Below, in pieces: positions 26,490-40,395 of a stretch of DNA of 64,000 nucleotides. Source of the stretch: Trissonchulus latispiculum (lineage: Eukaryota; Nematoda; Enoplea; Enoplida; Ironidae); assembly GCA_030248195.1 (NCBI GenBank), contig JASAND010016475.1, positions 69,810 to 133,809 on the forward strand. The letters are read 5' to 3'. The stretch's first letter is position 1. Each line of letters opens with the position of its first letter. Under the pieces are notes generated by a model. That model saw nothing but the letters and a program-made list of their open reading frames with translations. It was not told the origin of the DNA and did not search any database. The position numbers and the translations under genes are program-made.

Positions 26490-27130
26490 ACAAAAAGAGC
26501 TCCTTCGTCGAATGTAAAATATATGACTCTTCGTAGGCAGGTTGTGCATAAGCAAAAACTAGCCTGTAAAATACATATGAGTTCCGTAGGGAGGTTGTAA
26601 ATTAAGGAAAACAAGTTGCAACCGCTTAACATATGAGCCTATCCTACAACGAGGCTCATATTGGCGTATGTCATAATAGGAATAATTTACAGATATATAT
26701 TTTACTTTTATATAAATACCGGAAGTCGGTACCGACCGGACCCTCCAGACGGCAAATTGGAACCAGCTTAGCAAGATGGGTGGGTTGGACGGCAAAACGG
26801 ACAAAACGGCAATGAGCTGGGCGCACCAGAAAACCCCCATAGACAAAGTTTGGAGAGGTTAAGCAAAGCCTACTATGGACCTCCAGGGAGCGGTTACCGA
26901 CCTGACCCCTCAGACGGTCAAGTGGAAACAGCCCAGCAACTTGGGTTACTCGGGCAGCAAAACTGATAGCGGGAATCGATTCTCCGTCCCAAAAAATCTT
27001 TGTATGCAAAATTTGAGCCACCCATGTAGCAAAATAAGCGAAAAAATAAGTTCAAAGTTCGACCCCAAATTCACCAACTTTGGCCGGCCAGTACCGAAAA
27101 ATTACGCACAGAGACGGAAAACCAGATAGC
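26490..27130 (-). repeat. Degraded composite-element sequence
   Basis: 26490-26660 has spaced catatgag and gaggttgtaaa motifs like the ATGCTCC blocks. 26700-26990 is homologous, inverted, to 53640-53880 and 60110-60540 (gacggcaaa, ggtcaagtcgg, cctccagg, tctatagggg blocks). It looks like an old copy of the composite family whose tandem array is lost. Confidence 0.6.
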
Positions 27131-27482
27131 ATTTGAACGACCCCGATATGTGTACTGTTTAACCATATAGTCAGTATTGCCCCATATATAGCCCAGTCTG
27201 ACTTATTAAGGCGCCCTTGAAGCATACTTTTGGCCATTTTAGCGTTTTGGCCGATATTGGCCCCCAGCCAAAATTTTTTTCCGGCTCCGGGAGGCATAAA
27301 AACTAGCTTATTTTCTTATTTTTAATTTGTACTACAAGAATATATATGGGTTTCATAGGCAAAAACTTTTCTATATTGAGTTATCTTTTTTATATGCAAA
27401 CCTTAGACAGGGTGAACTGAATTAATGATAAACAAATTAATTAACAAAACGCTGCTTTGCATAATATGCTTGAGCGGCCCAC

Positions 27483-27577
27483 CTGTTATAGCAGACAATT
27501 GATTCCTATCTTTGGTGACATAGCCCAAGTAGGCCAAATATTCCATGGTACGAGGAACATCCAACAATGTGGTCAAG
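27483..27577 (-). CDS. Miro: Miro exon 11
   Basis: The acceptor ttttccttag precedes CTTGACC (one base completes a valine codon) and the donor is ATAACAG|gtgggc. It encodes LTTLLDVPRTMEYLAYLGY and VTKDRNQLSAIT, matching human [25 protein letters not shown]. It links the second EF-hand region to GTPase domain 2. Confidence 0.95.
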
Positions 27578-27789
27578 CTAAGGAAAATACTCTTATTATC
27601 ATGCATAATAATAATAATGACAAGAAAAAATGCTTCCATAAAGAAAATGCGTAGAGTATTTTAAAGTTAGGAGTAGAGCTCACAAGCAAAAAGTATATAT
27701 TTTTACATTTAGCTACTTGTTTTGTACCCTGTTTATGACGTTTTGTAGCAGCAACAGCAGCAGTACTCTACGTAATCTCATAGTCTTAC

Positions 27790-27935
27790 ACCCAATAAGC
27801 AAGATATCCATTGTAGGAGACCCAACCCTGTTCATTCGTGAGGACAGAATAGCCAACTTCAGGACCCCAGGGATTAGAATTGCATACGCTGAACAAATTC
27901 TGAACCTCAGTTGGACTAAGGCAACCATCACGATC
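27790..27935 (-). CDS. Miro: Miro exon 10: second EF-hand loop
   Basis: The acceptor tattatag precedes GATCGTGATGG and the donor is TGGGT|gtaaga. It encodes DRDGCLSPTEVQNLF, NPWGPEV and TNEQGWVSYNGYLAYW, matching human LDRDCALSPDELKDLF, PWGPDV and ERGWITYQGFLSQW. Joined to exon 9 the loop is DEDRDGCLSPTE, a full canonical calcium-binding loop with D, D, D, G and E at the usual positions. Confidence 0.96.
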
Positions 27936-28030
27936 CTATAATATATACGTGCAAGAAAATAAAAATCCAAGGCTGAAATATACGAAAATACAGTAAACTA
28001 GTGCCTACAAATTTGCCTCACGTCACTTTG

Positions 28031-28046
28031 CTTCAAAGGCATATAC

Positions 28047-28091
<45 letters not shown>
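28031..28091. repeat. (TA)n microsatellite
   Basis: About 60 bases of TA repeat immediately left of a MITE. A second TA tract at 28370-28430 continues on its right side, so one microsatellite was split by the insertion. Confidence 0.95.
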
Positions 28092-28093
<2 letters not shown>

Positions 28094-28369
28094 AGGCCGC
28101 ACCCAGGGGGGGGGTTCAAGGGGTCTAGACCCCCCCCTTTTGGGATGACAAAATAGAAAATTTTTGCTATGTTTATGGCAAAAACAGCTATTTTTTAAAA
28201 ATTTTCGCGCCTTCGGCGCGATAATTTACTTTTTGCAAGAAATTAAAGTCCAATGTACTGTTTTTGGGCAAAAATGCAAAAAATTTTCAACTTCTGGGGG
28301 GCTAGCCCCCCAGTCCCCCGTTGCATTTTACCTTGGACCCCCCTTTTCAAAATAAAGGATGCGGGCCTG
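28092..28369. mobile_element. hAT-like MITE, 278 bp, inserted in (TA)n
   Basis: The left end is CAAGGCCGCACCCAGG and the right end reverse-complemented is CAGGCCCGCATCCTTT. Flanking octamers are tatatata and tatataca. Inside are a G-run, a C-run and the mini-hairpin gcgccttcggcgc at 28207-28219. It resembles the 13035-13360 MITE. Confidence 0.7.
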
Positions 28370-28384
28370 TATATACATAAATAT

Positions 28385-28430
<46 letters not shown>

Positions 28431-28434
<4 letters not shown>

Positions 28435-29448
28435 ACCAGGTTTGTCAAAATTGGGTCTGTCCTCCAAGGTGTTTTGCTGGACTTTTGTTTTCTAATTGAA
28501 GGGGGCATAAACGACCCCTCCCTCCCAAAATTCGCCTCCAAAAAGTTTTTACCCCGTTTGGTAGTGGTACGGGTACCCAATTTGCGGTAAAAATTGCTCA
28601 GAAGGTCAAATTTTCAAAAGATTCCCAAAAATTTGCTTTTAAGCATCGAACTGAATCTGCTCAATTTTTCCACTAAAACTTTTTCAGTGAATACTTAAAC
28701 AATGGCGCTGTTGAGGACGGTTTCATGCGGATAAAACCACAAGCTATATCCAGAATACCAGGAGCCGGGGTTTGATGTCCCTTCCCCCAGCAGTTGAGAA
28801 AGTGTAAATTTAACAGTATATAATTGAAGAATGAAAATCATTGCGGTAATTGCAATAAAGCTGCGGTAGCTCCCAGCTAAATAAGAAAGCTTTTTAGAAT
28901 AGCAAAGGCGTAAAATATATTTTTAGAGCACAGTTGTGAAAATTTTGGAAAATATATATTTTGTTGTGTAAAAATTAGTTTTTCACTCTGTAAATTATAT
29001 AATTTTTGTGGAGACTTTGATTTTACATAAAAATCCTGCTCCAATCTACAGACAAATAAAAAAGAAAAATTCTTGACTTTGCCGAGAGGAGCGGCGAAAG
29101 CAGGAAATACTGAGAAATGCTACGTTTGAAACATTTTTATTTTTTTGCGCAGTTTTCTTTTAGTTAAACTTCAAATACAGCAAAGTCACCTGTCTAGTTT
29201 TAAGGGTGGTCCATTTTTGGCTGATTTTTCGACCGTCTCCAATTTTCCTCATTTTCACATATTTTGCTGTCCGATTGGTAGATTTTAACGAGTTTTTAAA
29301 CATAAAGTTGGATCTCTTACGGTTAATAAGTAATTTCACCTCAAAGTTGATGTCAGTATGTGTTAAACATAGGAAACTGGAAAAGCTTCAATTTTTTGAC
29401 TAATGACAAAAAATCTCGAAACTGGCCAAAGATTACCGGCATAATTTG
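28431..29448 (-). other. Miro intron 9 segment, nothing recognised
   Basis: AT-rich, no exon. 29210-29400 (tggctgatttttcgaccgtctccaatttt and following) is distantly similar to the outer part of the inverted-repeat arms (near 285-310). Confidence 0.45.
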
Positions 29449-29481
29449 GTATATATATATATATGTATTATATATATATAT

Positions 29482-30989
<1,508 letters not shown>

Positions 30990-31104
30990 ACCAAACCTTG
31001 ATCAAGCGCAATAGGGATTCTTAAAATCATGGTAAGGATACATAATTATTCCTATACAAAACTTACTATGTGTAGAACGAGTGACAAACAAAATATGGGT
31101 TTGT

Positions 31105-31265
31105 TTAGCGAAACAAGTCCATTCGTGCTTTTAATCCTCTTGTGATTTAAAACCAAACCGTATGTACCCCTCCCATATTTTAAAAACCAGTTCTCTGCCG
31201 GCTTAAAAACCTTAATATCAACCATATTGCATTTTCCATGCTCCGCTGAACATTTTCCTTCTTGT
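31105..31265 (+). repeat. Half of an ATGCTCC-type terminal block
   Basis: The spaced aatatgggt..cccatatt pattern and the end catgctccgctgaacattttccttcttgtc are homologous to the right half of blocks at 48170-48350 and 37690-37886. The left half is missing. Confidence 0.65.
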
Positions 31266-31900
31266 CATGTTTCATTCAGGGTTCATGCGGACTTTTCAGT
31301 TTCAATTTCCAGGTTTTTCCAGGTTTTTCAAGGTTTTCAGCGGCAATTTTCCAGGTTTTGTATTATCAAATTTTGATCAAATTAGTGTAAATCTGGAGCA
31401 TTATTTGGGGTACCATGAAATTAAAATCAGCGATGCACTGGACCCAAGCTCGACAACCAGCCCCTGTCCCGACATAATTAAAGTAATGGTAAATCTGGGC
31501 CGGGCTTTTTCGGAAAAAATGCGGAAAACTAGTTTTTCGGTTTTTCCAGTGTTTTTTCGTTAACCCCAATGGCTTTAAACTGCTACTCGAGCGCTAAAAA
31601 GGGCAAATTTTAACGAGTAAAGCGTTAAACAGTATTTTAAACCTACAGAAATATAAATCTAGGCCGCTTCAAAAAAAATTTAGAATTTTTCAAATTTTCA
31701 AATATATATATTTCGAAAACTTTCGGAAACTTTTCAACAGTTTCGCAAAACTGTCATATATATTTGAACTTATCGGGTTTTCCGGTGCCCATCGTGCGGT
31801 AACTATTGGCATTTTCAATCAAACTTTTAGAAATATGAAGGCTAAAAATAGGTTAAATCCTTACAAAAGTTGTAATTCGTTAAAATCGACAAAGTAGTAT

Positions 31901-32400
31901 TATAGGGGGCGCGATAGCGCTCCCCCTATAATATGGGTGTAAAAGGCTCAGCGCGGCCCTTAGAGACCCGTTCGAGCACCGTGCCAGCTAAATACTCAAC
32001 CAAACTAGACAAATTTGGTATCGTTGGAATCAGCACGACGAGTACAACAAGTAGCAAAAAAGTTTTGGTCAAAATTTTCAACTTTGGAAATTTTCGCTTC
32101 CGGACAAGTTAGGTCCGTTTGTTTTTTCCGTGTAAGTCACGCTTGGGGAAGCCGTTTTAGTCTAACTCACAAACTGAACGATGTGGGCATTTTCAGCCGG
32201 TGAAGTTTGGTTTTTCTGAGAGTAGTATTTGCGTTAACGTACCTTTTGGACAATTTTCCGCTGCCCGGCCCGGCCGGCCACCTGTGCGGCCGGCCAAACG
32301 TGGCCAGACCGCTAAGATGGCCAAAAAACCCAAGGGCAGGAAAAAACCCAGCCGACTTTTTTGCTGCAAGCATGACAGAACGGTTTTGACTATACCATTC
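31901..32400 (+). repeat. Truncated composite element: hairpin end plus body
   Basis: A palindrome at 31901-31930 (tataggggg..cccccta) is followed by atgggtgtaaaaggctc and body sequence homologous to 18670-19080 and, inverted, to 49540-49905. The tandem array and distal block are absent. Confidence 0.75.
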
Positions 32401-33540
32401 CAGGGCTGTTGCGCGGCCATTCCCAGAAAAAAGGAATAAAAAAAGGAATTTTGAGACAGAAAAAAAGGAAAAAAAGGAATTTTTCCAATGAAAACTAGCA
32501 GTACCAACAAATTTTAGAGGCAAGTTTTTGACATTGTTGTACAGTATTTTCCTCTCAAGTAGCGTAGCTCAGATGAAGAACCCGTTTCCGATAACTAAAA
32601 TGAGACAATTATAAAAATGACCATGAATCATTTCCGTAATTCCATCTAACCCACCCAAATCTCAAACCAAGTTGCATGATTTCATGGTTATTGGGAAAGC
32701 CAAATGTGATCACATAGAATAAACTGTATGAGGGCGCCGAGGCTAAAAGTTATCGGTATGAAAGTTTAAATGGTTTTCCGAACAGTTGAAAATTTTTTGA
32801 AACATTAGTGCAGAAAATAAAAATATGCCGAAAAACGTCGAAATGCTTTGAGAAGTCCTGGAAGTTCTCTAATGATCCCGATTTAGTACGTAACATAACG
32901 GAAGGGTTTCAAAACATCAATTCTGCTAAATTCTCACACATTCTTGCAATCCGAGGCTATTCTAGACATAGGAAAAAATAATATGCAAAAACTCGAAAGC
33001 AGGAAAAAATTCGGCTATAAATTTTCCAGGAAGTTTATCGATAAAATTGAAAGAGAACTCCTACCAAAATGATGCAGGATTACGTAATTTTATTTTTTAA
33101 CTTTATGTTTAAACAAATCTAACTGTTTAGTCTTCATTTTGTTCTTTTCTAAAAATGTGTTCCATAGAACATATTTTGAAACAAAAACTATGAATTACAG
33201 TTAGAAAAGAACACCGATAAAATGGTGACTGACTAATCCTCGTTCCGATAACTTAGACATTTTTAAAAAATTTCAACGATAAAAGAACAACTCAGAATAG
33301 TCATTTTAACATTAAAATATAAGAAACTTTTAATTTGAAAAATCTTAGGATCTGAATAAGAATCAGAAACATTTTAGGAAATATTGCGAAGTCGTCGGAA
33401 CTTTACATACACATTTTATTCCTAGCCTGCGTAGCAATGTTATGAGAAGATTAAATTCGCTAAATTTTCCTTGTTATTGGTACTCTGAAGGCAGCAAATC
33501 CTTGATTAGATCATAAACACTTTTCAAGCCAAGCTCTCTG

Positions 33541-33624
33541 CATTTTGGTAGCAGAGCGTGGTTTCGATCCACGGACCATAACATAGAGGTCCGTGGATCG
33601 AAACCACGCTCTGCTACCAAAATG
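33541..33624 (+). repeat. Perfect 37-bp hairpin made of initiator tRNA-Met 3' half with CCA
   Basis: 33541-33577 and 33588-33624 are exact inverted copies separated by 10 bases. The plus strand from the loop onward reads cataacatagaggtc, then a T-arm tggatcgaaacca, then ctctgctacca. This matches the 3' half of eukaryotic initiator tRNA-Met from the CAU anticodon to the mature CCA end, with the T-stem still pairable. The 5' half is missing. The encoded CCA shows it came from a processed tRNA by reverse transcription. The left arm, read plus, has the form of a primer-binding site (TGGTAGCAGAGC). Confidence 0.8.
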
Positions 33625-34890
33625 TAGAAAGTCTATGGTAAAGAAAGACTCTTTGATAGTAGATGACAACCCAAGTTTGATCAAGTTAAATACTTCCAAA
33701 CAGTAAAAAGATCTTTAAAAGTAAAATCTAAACTAAGGCGAAGCCGGAATTTTTTGGAAAAATACAAACAAAAAGTAATTTTTGCCTCAAAATCTTGCAA
33801 ATTCCTTCATTTTTTGAAGGTCAGTTAGAAAAAAAGGAAATAAAAGGAATTTTGGGCGAAAAAAAGGAAATAAAAGGAATGCCTCGAAAAAAAAGGAAAT
33901 AAAAGGAAAAAAAGGAACCGCAACAGACCTGCATTCAAAAGAGCGGGCCATTTTTAGTACATCTGCATCATAAAATATCAGTATTTTTGCAAAAAATCAT
34001 GTAAAATTGACTTTTCAAAATTTCGTATGTTTAACACGTAAACATAGGCAAATTTTGGAAATTTTTGAAATTTGCTTAATTTCTGCAGTTTAAGCATCCT
34101 ATCACACAGAAAACGTGTTTTTATTGCATTTAAAGCCAAACCCGACCCATTTTAGTGAAAAATTAGCGGTTTTTGGCGAAATTCGAAAATTTGGCTAAAA
34201 ATGGCACCATCTCAGATTTTGGCCACCAGGCCCTCACACAGAAGGTTGAACCTAGGTAAAATCTATACCAAATTAATCAGAAGGCCCTACTGAGCTAAGA
34301 AATGAATGAATTTTTCCTTTGCCGCTAATGGTTAGAAAAAAATTTCATTTTGAAATTTGGGTTTTTCCCGCTGAGTCTAGGTCACCCCCAGGTCGCACCA
34401 CAGGTACTTGAGCCAAATTGCATGCACCATCTTGAAGCTCGAGACATATCCTCTGTGAAACTATAATCCGTTTTGGGCTAAGTCTTTCCAGTAGTTCAGG
34501 GTGACCCCCCAAAGTTGACCCTGCCTGACCCCCATGTTGGGACCAAAAATTCCAAAATTTTCAAAGTCCCAAAAAATTTGCTGAGAGGCAGGTGGAACTA
34601 CAATAATACACCCTCTAGGGTAGTTTTGGACGCTCTTTAAGATGCTATTAAAATACGATCTAGCTCATATGGGTGACTCACACTGGCGATGGGTTTTTTC
34701 CCGCATATTGGATTGGGTTTTTTCCCGCCGCGCTATAATTTTTTCAATTTCAATGGCAAATATAAGAAATTTTTGTGAAATTTTGGAATCAATCAGCAAA
34801 TTCCAGGTTTTTCCAGGTTTTTCCAGGTGTTTACCCCAATTCCAGGTTTTTCCAGGTATTTCCAGGTTTTTCCAGGTCGCATGAACCCTG

Positions 34891-35014
34891 TTCATTAGTA
34901 CCCAGCAAATAAAGCGAAGTTACAAATGTAGAGCCATATTATCGCTTATAGAAAATAACTGCTTAATTTAGTCGGGTCGGTTATATACTATCTTGTCTTC
35001 GATCAGAGCATTAC
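34891..35014 (-). other. End of Miro intron 9
   Basis: A short AT-rich segment between the large TIR element and exon 9. Nothing else is seen. Confidence 0.5.
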
Positions 35015-35099
35015 TTCATCATATTTTTCAAATAGTCCAATCAGGAATTGAAAACCATCATAGCTCAATTCAGTCGAACATCCTCGAGGTACACGAAGA
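35015..35099 (-). CDS. Miro: Miro exon 9
   Basis: The acceptor tttgtag precedes TCTTCGTG (one base completes a proline codon) and the donor is GATGAA|gtaatg. It encodes LRVPRGCSTELSYDGF, QFLIGLFEKYDE, matching human [28 protein letters not shown]. It has too few codons to stand out as an open frame and was found by phase and homology. Confidence 0.92.
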
Positions 35100-35692
<593 letters not shown>

Positions 35693-36040
35693 TCACAACA
35701 AAACACATCGAACTACCTACAACTACATGATCAATGGCTCGAATGATTCCCAGTCACATCACCCCACCCCCACCGGCCCACACATCTGAGCTGCACCTTG
35801 ATTGTTAAACCAAAACAAATCGCGCAAACATTTATGACAATTTAGCTTTCTTGACTTTATCTTTATGACGATTTCTTTCATGGTGCATTAAGTAACATTT
35901 TTGTCAAAATTGAATTCAAGACGTGCACCAGCATGAGAAAGCATGTAAAATTTTTAGCAAAAGAATCTAAGTGATCCGATGTACAGCAAATTCATGATTT
36001 TAGGGAGCCATTTTAACATTAAAATCGAAATGCCGAGTTA

Positions 36041-36253
<213 letters not shown>

Positions 36254-37122
36254 CTATAAAATACATCAACATACACGGTGTAAGCTGGGTTTTTTGCGCC
36301 ACAAACTGCGAAATTACGCAATTTTTTCTGAAATACGCAAAAAATTTTGGACCGTTGCGCCACAGTACGCAAAAATTTTTGAGCCAAAATATCCATAAAA
36401 AATGCGATTTGGAGTCAAAAATCCTAAAATTCTCCTAATTTTTGCTGGGGGCTCCCCGCCTTGTGTGTACATTTGCCTATTTGAGTTTACTCCAAAACTT
36501 TATGGTTGTTTGTAGTTGATTGATGTTGATGCTATAGCGTTGTATTGTATCAGCTATGTTTTGTTTTCCACTATATAATTCAAAAGTGCCTTTGCAAAAT
36601 TGTTTGGGGCATCAAAGCATTTTATACAACACATCAACTACTGGAACCGTACGTTGATTAAAAAATGAAAATTGTAGATATATATATATAATCTGTTCAG
36701 CTCTACGAAACTTACCCCTCTCACGTGGCCGCACAATTTTCTTGGAACACACGAAAATGGACGGTTTCTGAATCAACTATTTATTAATTTCTTGAAAAGT
36801 TTTGAACTACAAAAGACATTCTTGCAAAAAATTTTGCGCCTTCGGCGCATCTACGTAATTGTTCTTATTTCGTTCCCAGCTTTAACATTAGCGTTCTTTC
36901 TTTAGCGTATTCGTCTCTGATCTTTCTTTAATGTCGTCAAAACGACGTAATGTTAAATAATCATAATACGTTGGATTCATCTATATATGTCGAAAACAAG
37001 ATAGTGAAATCGCGAAAATTTTTTTCAGAAGACAAACTTCTTGCGAAAACACACTCACAGTTCCGAAGTCCAATTTTCAACAAATTCCTGCTGATAAATG
37101 TTTCATATATACTCTATTATAT
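36254..37122 (-). other. Miro intron 6, repeat-poor part
   Basis: 36280-36400 carries a ttgcgccacaaactgcg..attacgcaa repeat also present inverted at 42190-42285. A gcgccttcggcgc mini-hairpin is at 36837-36849. No exon is seen. Confidence 0.5.
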
Positions 37123-37886
37123 ACAAGTAATAAAAATGCTCCTCCGGAGCATGAAAAAGTAATATGGGTAGTGGTGAGGTTGTAAAATCAAGAGAGGACT
37201 AGTCTTAAAAATGCTTAATATGGGGCTAGGTTCAAAAAAAGAAGAGGACTAGGTTGTGGGCGAATTAATATGGGCACAGCTTCGCCGAGCAACCCATATT
37301 CGCGGACTGAAAAAGTTATATATTTTTATACGTACCAGTGTTCTGATTTAGTTACGGTACGTAAATAATATACGACTATGATAAACGAGTTTTAGTGGAA
37401 GCAAACGTTTCTTTCGATAAACTCTTAATATTTATCTACTGAGCGTTTTAACCACTTATATATAAGAAAAGTATATATTTCAACAATAACTTCAGGATCA
37501 GGACACTCTCCGACGATCTTCTATTTCTATTCAACCGTTAGCGTTACAATCATAGCCTTGGTTTTTTTCTCGTTGCTTGTCGTAGTCCAGCACAACCAAA
37601 TTATATACTATATAGTTTACGTATATATAACTGCTGGAATTGTAATTATTGACTGACATTAATTGCTTTGTATATGGCAATCGCCATGGCGAAGCGTGAA
37701 AGCCCGCGAATATGGGTTGCTCGGCGAAGCTGTGCCCATATTAATTCGCCCACAACCTAGTCCTCTTCTTTTTTTGAACCTAGCCCCATATTAAGCATTT
37801 TTAAGACTAGTCCTCTCTTGATTTTACAACCTCACCACTACCCATATTACTTTTTCATGCTCCGGAGGAGCATTTTTATTACTTGT
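37123..37886. repeat. Palindromic terminal block of element C
   Basis: Inverted arms of about 195 bp (37123-37315 and 37690-37886) contain spaced aatatggg motifs and end with the 17-bp ATGCTCC..GGAGCAT hairpin. The spacer is AT-rich and non-coding. Homologous blocks are at 47641-48350, 21167-21806 and 62991-63822. Confidence 0.88.
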
Positions 37887-37980
37887 CCTTCTGTCATTTT
37901 AAAGGTTCCCTTTCCAGCAGTGAGCTAACGCAGATAAGGAGCTTGAACAATGCAATAGGCAGGTCAAATGTGAGCAAATG

Positions 37981-39665
37981 GGCTTTCATTTGATACCAAA
38001 CATGACCACATTTGAAGACTTTAATTTTGACCCACACCAGACCCACTGTGGGTGGGGCACCCACCCACAGGTCGGTGGGGCCACTTTTTGTGGGTGGCAT
38101 AATGACAAAAGTTGATCGCCTCGCCAAGGGCTTTCATTTGATACCAAACTTGACCACTTTTGAAGACTTTCATTTTTGACCCACACCGGACCCACAGTGG
38201 GTGGGGCACCCACCCACAGGTCGGTGGGGCCACTTTTTGTGGGTGGCATAATGACAAAAGTTGATCGCCTCGCCAAGGGCTTTCATTTGATACCAAACTT
38301 GACCACTTTTGAAGATTTTCATTTTTGACCCACTGTGGGTGGGGCACCCACCCACAATTTTTGTGGGTGGCATAATGACAAAAGTTGATCGCCTCGCCAA
38401 GGGCTTTCATTTGATACCAAACTTGACCACTTTTGAAGACTTTCATTTTTGACCCACACCGGACCCACAGTGGGTGGGGCACCCACCCACAGGTCGGTGG
38501 GGCCACTTTTTGTGGGTGGCATAATGACAAAAGTTGATCGCCTCGCCAAGGGCTTTCATTTGATACCAAACTTGACCACTTTTGAAGACTTTCATTTTTG
38601 ACCCACACCGGACCCACAGTGGGTGGGGCACCCACCCACAGGTCGGTGGGGCCACTTTTTGTGGGTGGCATAATGACAAAAGTTGATCGCCTCGCCAAGG
38701 GCTTTCATTTGATACCAAACTTGACCACTTTTGAAGACTTTCATTTTTGACCCACACCGGACCCACAGTGGGTGGGGCACCCACCCACAGGTCGGTGGGG
38801 CCACTTTTTGTGGGTGGCATAATGACAAAAGTTGATCGCCTCGCCAAGGGCTTTCATTTGATACCAAACTTGACCACTTTTGAAGACTTTCATTTTTGAC
38901 CCACACCGGACCCACAGTGGGTGGGGCACCCACCCACAGGTCGGTGGGGCCACTTTTTGTGGGTGGCATAATGACAAAAGTTGATCGCCTCGCCAAGGGC
39001 TTTCATTTGATACCAAACTTGACCACTTTTGAAGACTTTCATTTTTGACCCACACCGGACCCACAGTGGGCGGGGCACCCACCCACAGGTCGGTGGGGCC
39101 ACTTTTTGTGGGTGGCATAATGACAAAAGTTGATCGCCTCGCCAAGGGCTTTCATTTGATACCAAACTTGACCACTTTTGAAGACTTTCATTTTTGACCC
39201 ACACCGGACCCACAGTGGGTGGGGCACCCACCCACAGGTCGGTGGGGCCACTTTTTGTGGGTGGCATAATGACAAAAGTTGATCGCCTCGCCAAGGGCTT
39301 TCATTTGATACCAAACTTGACCACTTTTGAAGACTTTCATTTTTGACCCACACCGGACCCACAGTGGGTGGGGCACCCACCCACAGGTCGGTGGGGCCAC
39401 TTTTTGTGGGTGGCATAATGACAAAAGTTGATCGCCTCGCCAAGGGCTTTCATTTGATACCAAACTTGACCACTTTTGAAGACTTTCATTTTTGACCCAC
39501 ACCGGACCCACAGTGGGCGGGGCACCCACCCACAGGTCGGTGGGGCCACTTTTTGTGGGTGGCATAATGACAAAAGTTGATCGCCTCGCCAAGGGCTTTC
39601 ATTTGATACCAAACTTGACCACTTTTGAAGACTTTCATTTTTGACCCACACCGGACCCACTGTGG
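37981..39665 (-). repeat. Satellite-like tandem array, 149-bp monomer, ~11 copies
   Basis: Units repeat at exactly 149 bases except one of 124 bases (about 38276-38400) that lost two segments. Copies differ by only a few substitutions (for example tgggc for tgggt at about 39069 and 39517), so the array is young or homogenised. Each unit has an internal hairpin gtgggtggggcacccaccca. Minus-strand open frames of up to 225 codons across it come from the repeat and are not a gene. Confidence 0.97.
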
Positions 39666-40395
39666 GTGGGCGCTGTGGGTCAGGGGTCACATCCACCGAC
39701 CTCAGCAGTATGCTCATCGTTTTCAGCGACCCCGATTTACTATATATGGGTACCACCCCAAGGCCGAAAAACGCCATTTTTAGTGACTTTTAGGCAATTT
39801 CTAGTAAAAGTGGGACTTAGAAACTTTTCGTCAAAACAGGTGAAAAAATGCAAAGTTTGGGCCCATCTCCTGAAAGCTCCAGAGCGAAATTAAAAAATCC
39901 CCCTCGTTACATTCCGCGCATAGTCCGAAATATTCAAATAAAACAAACCAAACCGATCTAGCTGCTAACCTGTGAAAAAAAGTTGATCACAACCGAAGTG
40001 CCAAAATAGCGAAAGTCCGACTTTGGGGCCTTGGCACAGAGCCAAAATTGGCCAGGTGCCAAAATGACCAAAAAAAGGTTGCATGGGAGGACCCTGCCTA
40101 CCAACATATCATAGTAGTATAGGACCAAAATGCCCATATCGTTCCAACACTGCGCTGACATAAGCACTTCCGAAAAGCGTTATTAACCGAGAAAAAAAAC
40201 AAACGCACGGTAACTCCCGCCTAGTGCAAAATTTCGAAGTTCGGAATTTTAACCAAAAGTATGGTGATACTTGTAGTACTGCTCGAGTACTTTACGATGG
40301 TAACATTTTTACCCCTCCCGGGCCTCTAATTAGCTGGCACCAGGCCAACACTGTCTCCAGGGGGCCGCGCAGACGCCTTTATACCCATATTATGT

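Larger units (their letters stand above)
31277..34890. mobile_element. Large TIR element, 3.6 kb, 6-bp TSD
   Basis: The ends CAGGGTTCATGCG and CGCATGAACCCTG are a perfect 13-bp inverted repeat. The hexamer ttcatt flanks both sides (31271-31276 and 34891-34896). Both subterminal regions carry ttccaggtttt repeats, in direct rather than inverted orientation. Inside are a fragment of the composite family (31901-32400) and the tRNA-derived hairpin (33541-33624). No transposase is seen. The 6-bp duplication is short for hAT. Confidence 0.65.
37123..40395 (+). mobile_element. Composite element C with the 149-bp array
   Basis: The order is: palindromic block 37123-37886 (ends acaagtaataaaaatgctcc and its inverse; hairpin ATGCTCCTCCGGAGCAT at 37136-37152), a short linker, tandem array 37981-39665, marker gctcatcgttttcagcgacc (39711-39730), body, and a decayed end tacccatattatgtagta near 40395. 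The order is that of elements A, B and D. No protein is encoded. Confidence 0.82.

Noticed and set aside
37981..39665. CRISPR-like direct repeats
   Set aside because: The whole 149-base unit repeats with no variable spacers, and the sequence is eukaryotic.
37894..39777. Long minus-strand open frames (up to 225 codons)
   Set aside because: They are readings of the 149-bp tandem monomer, restart every unit, and match no protein family.
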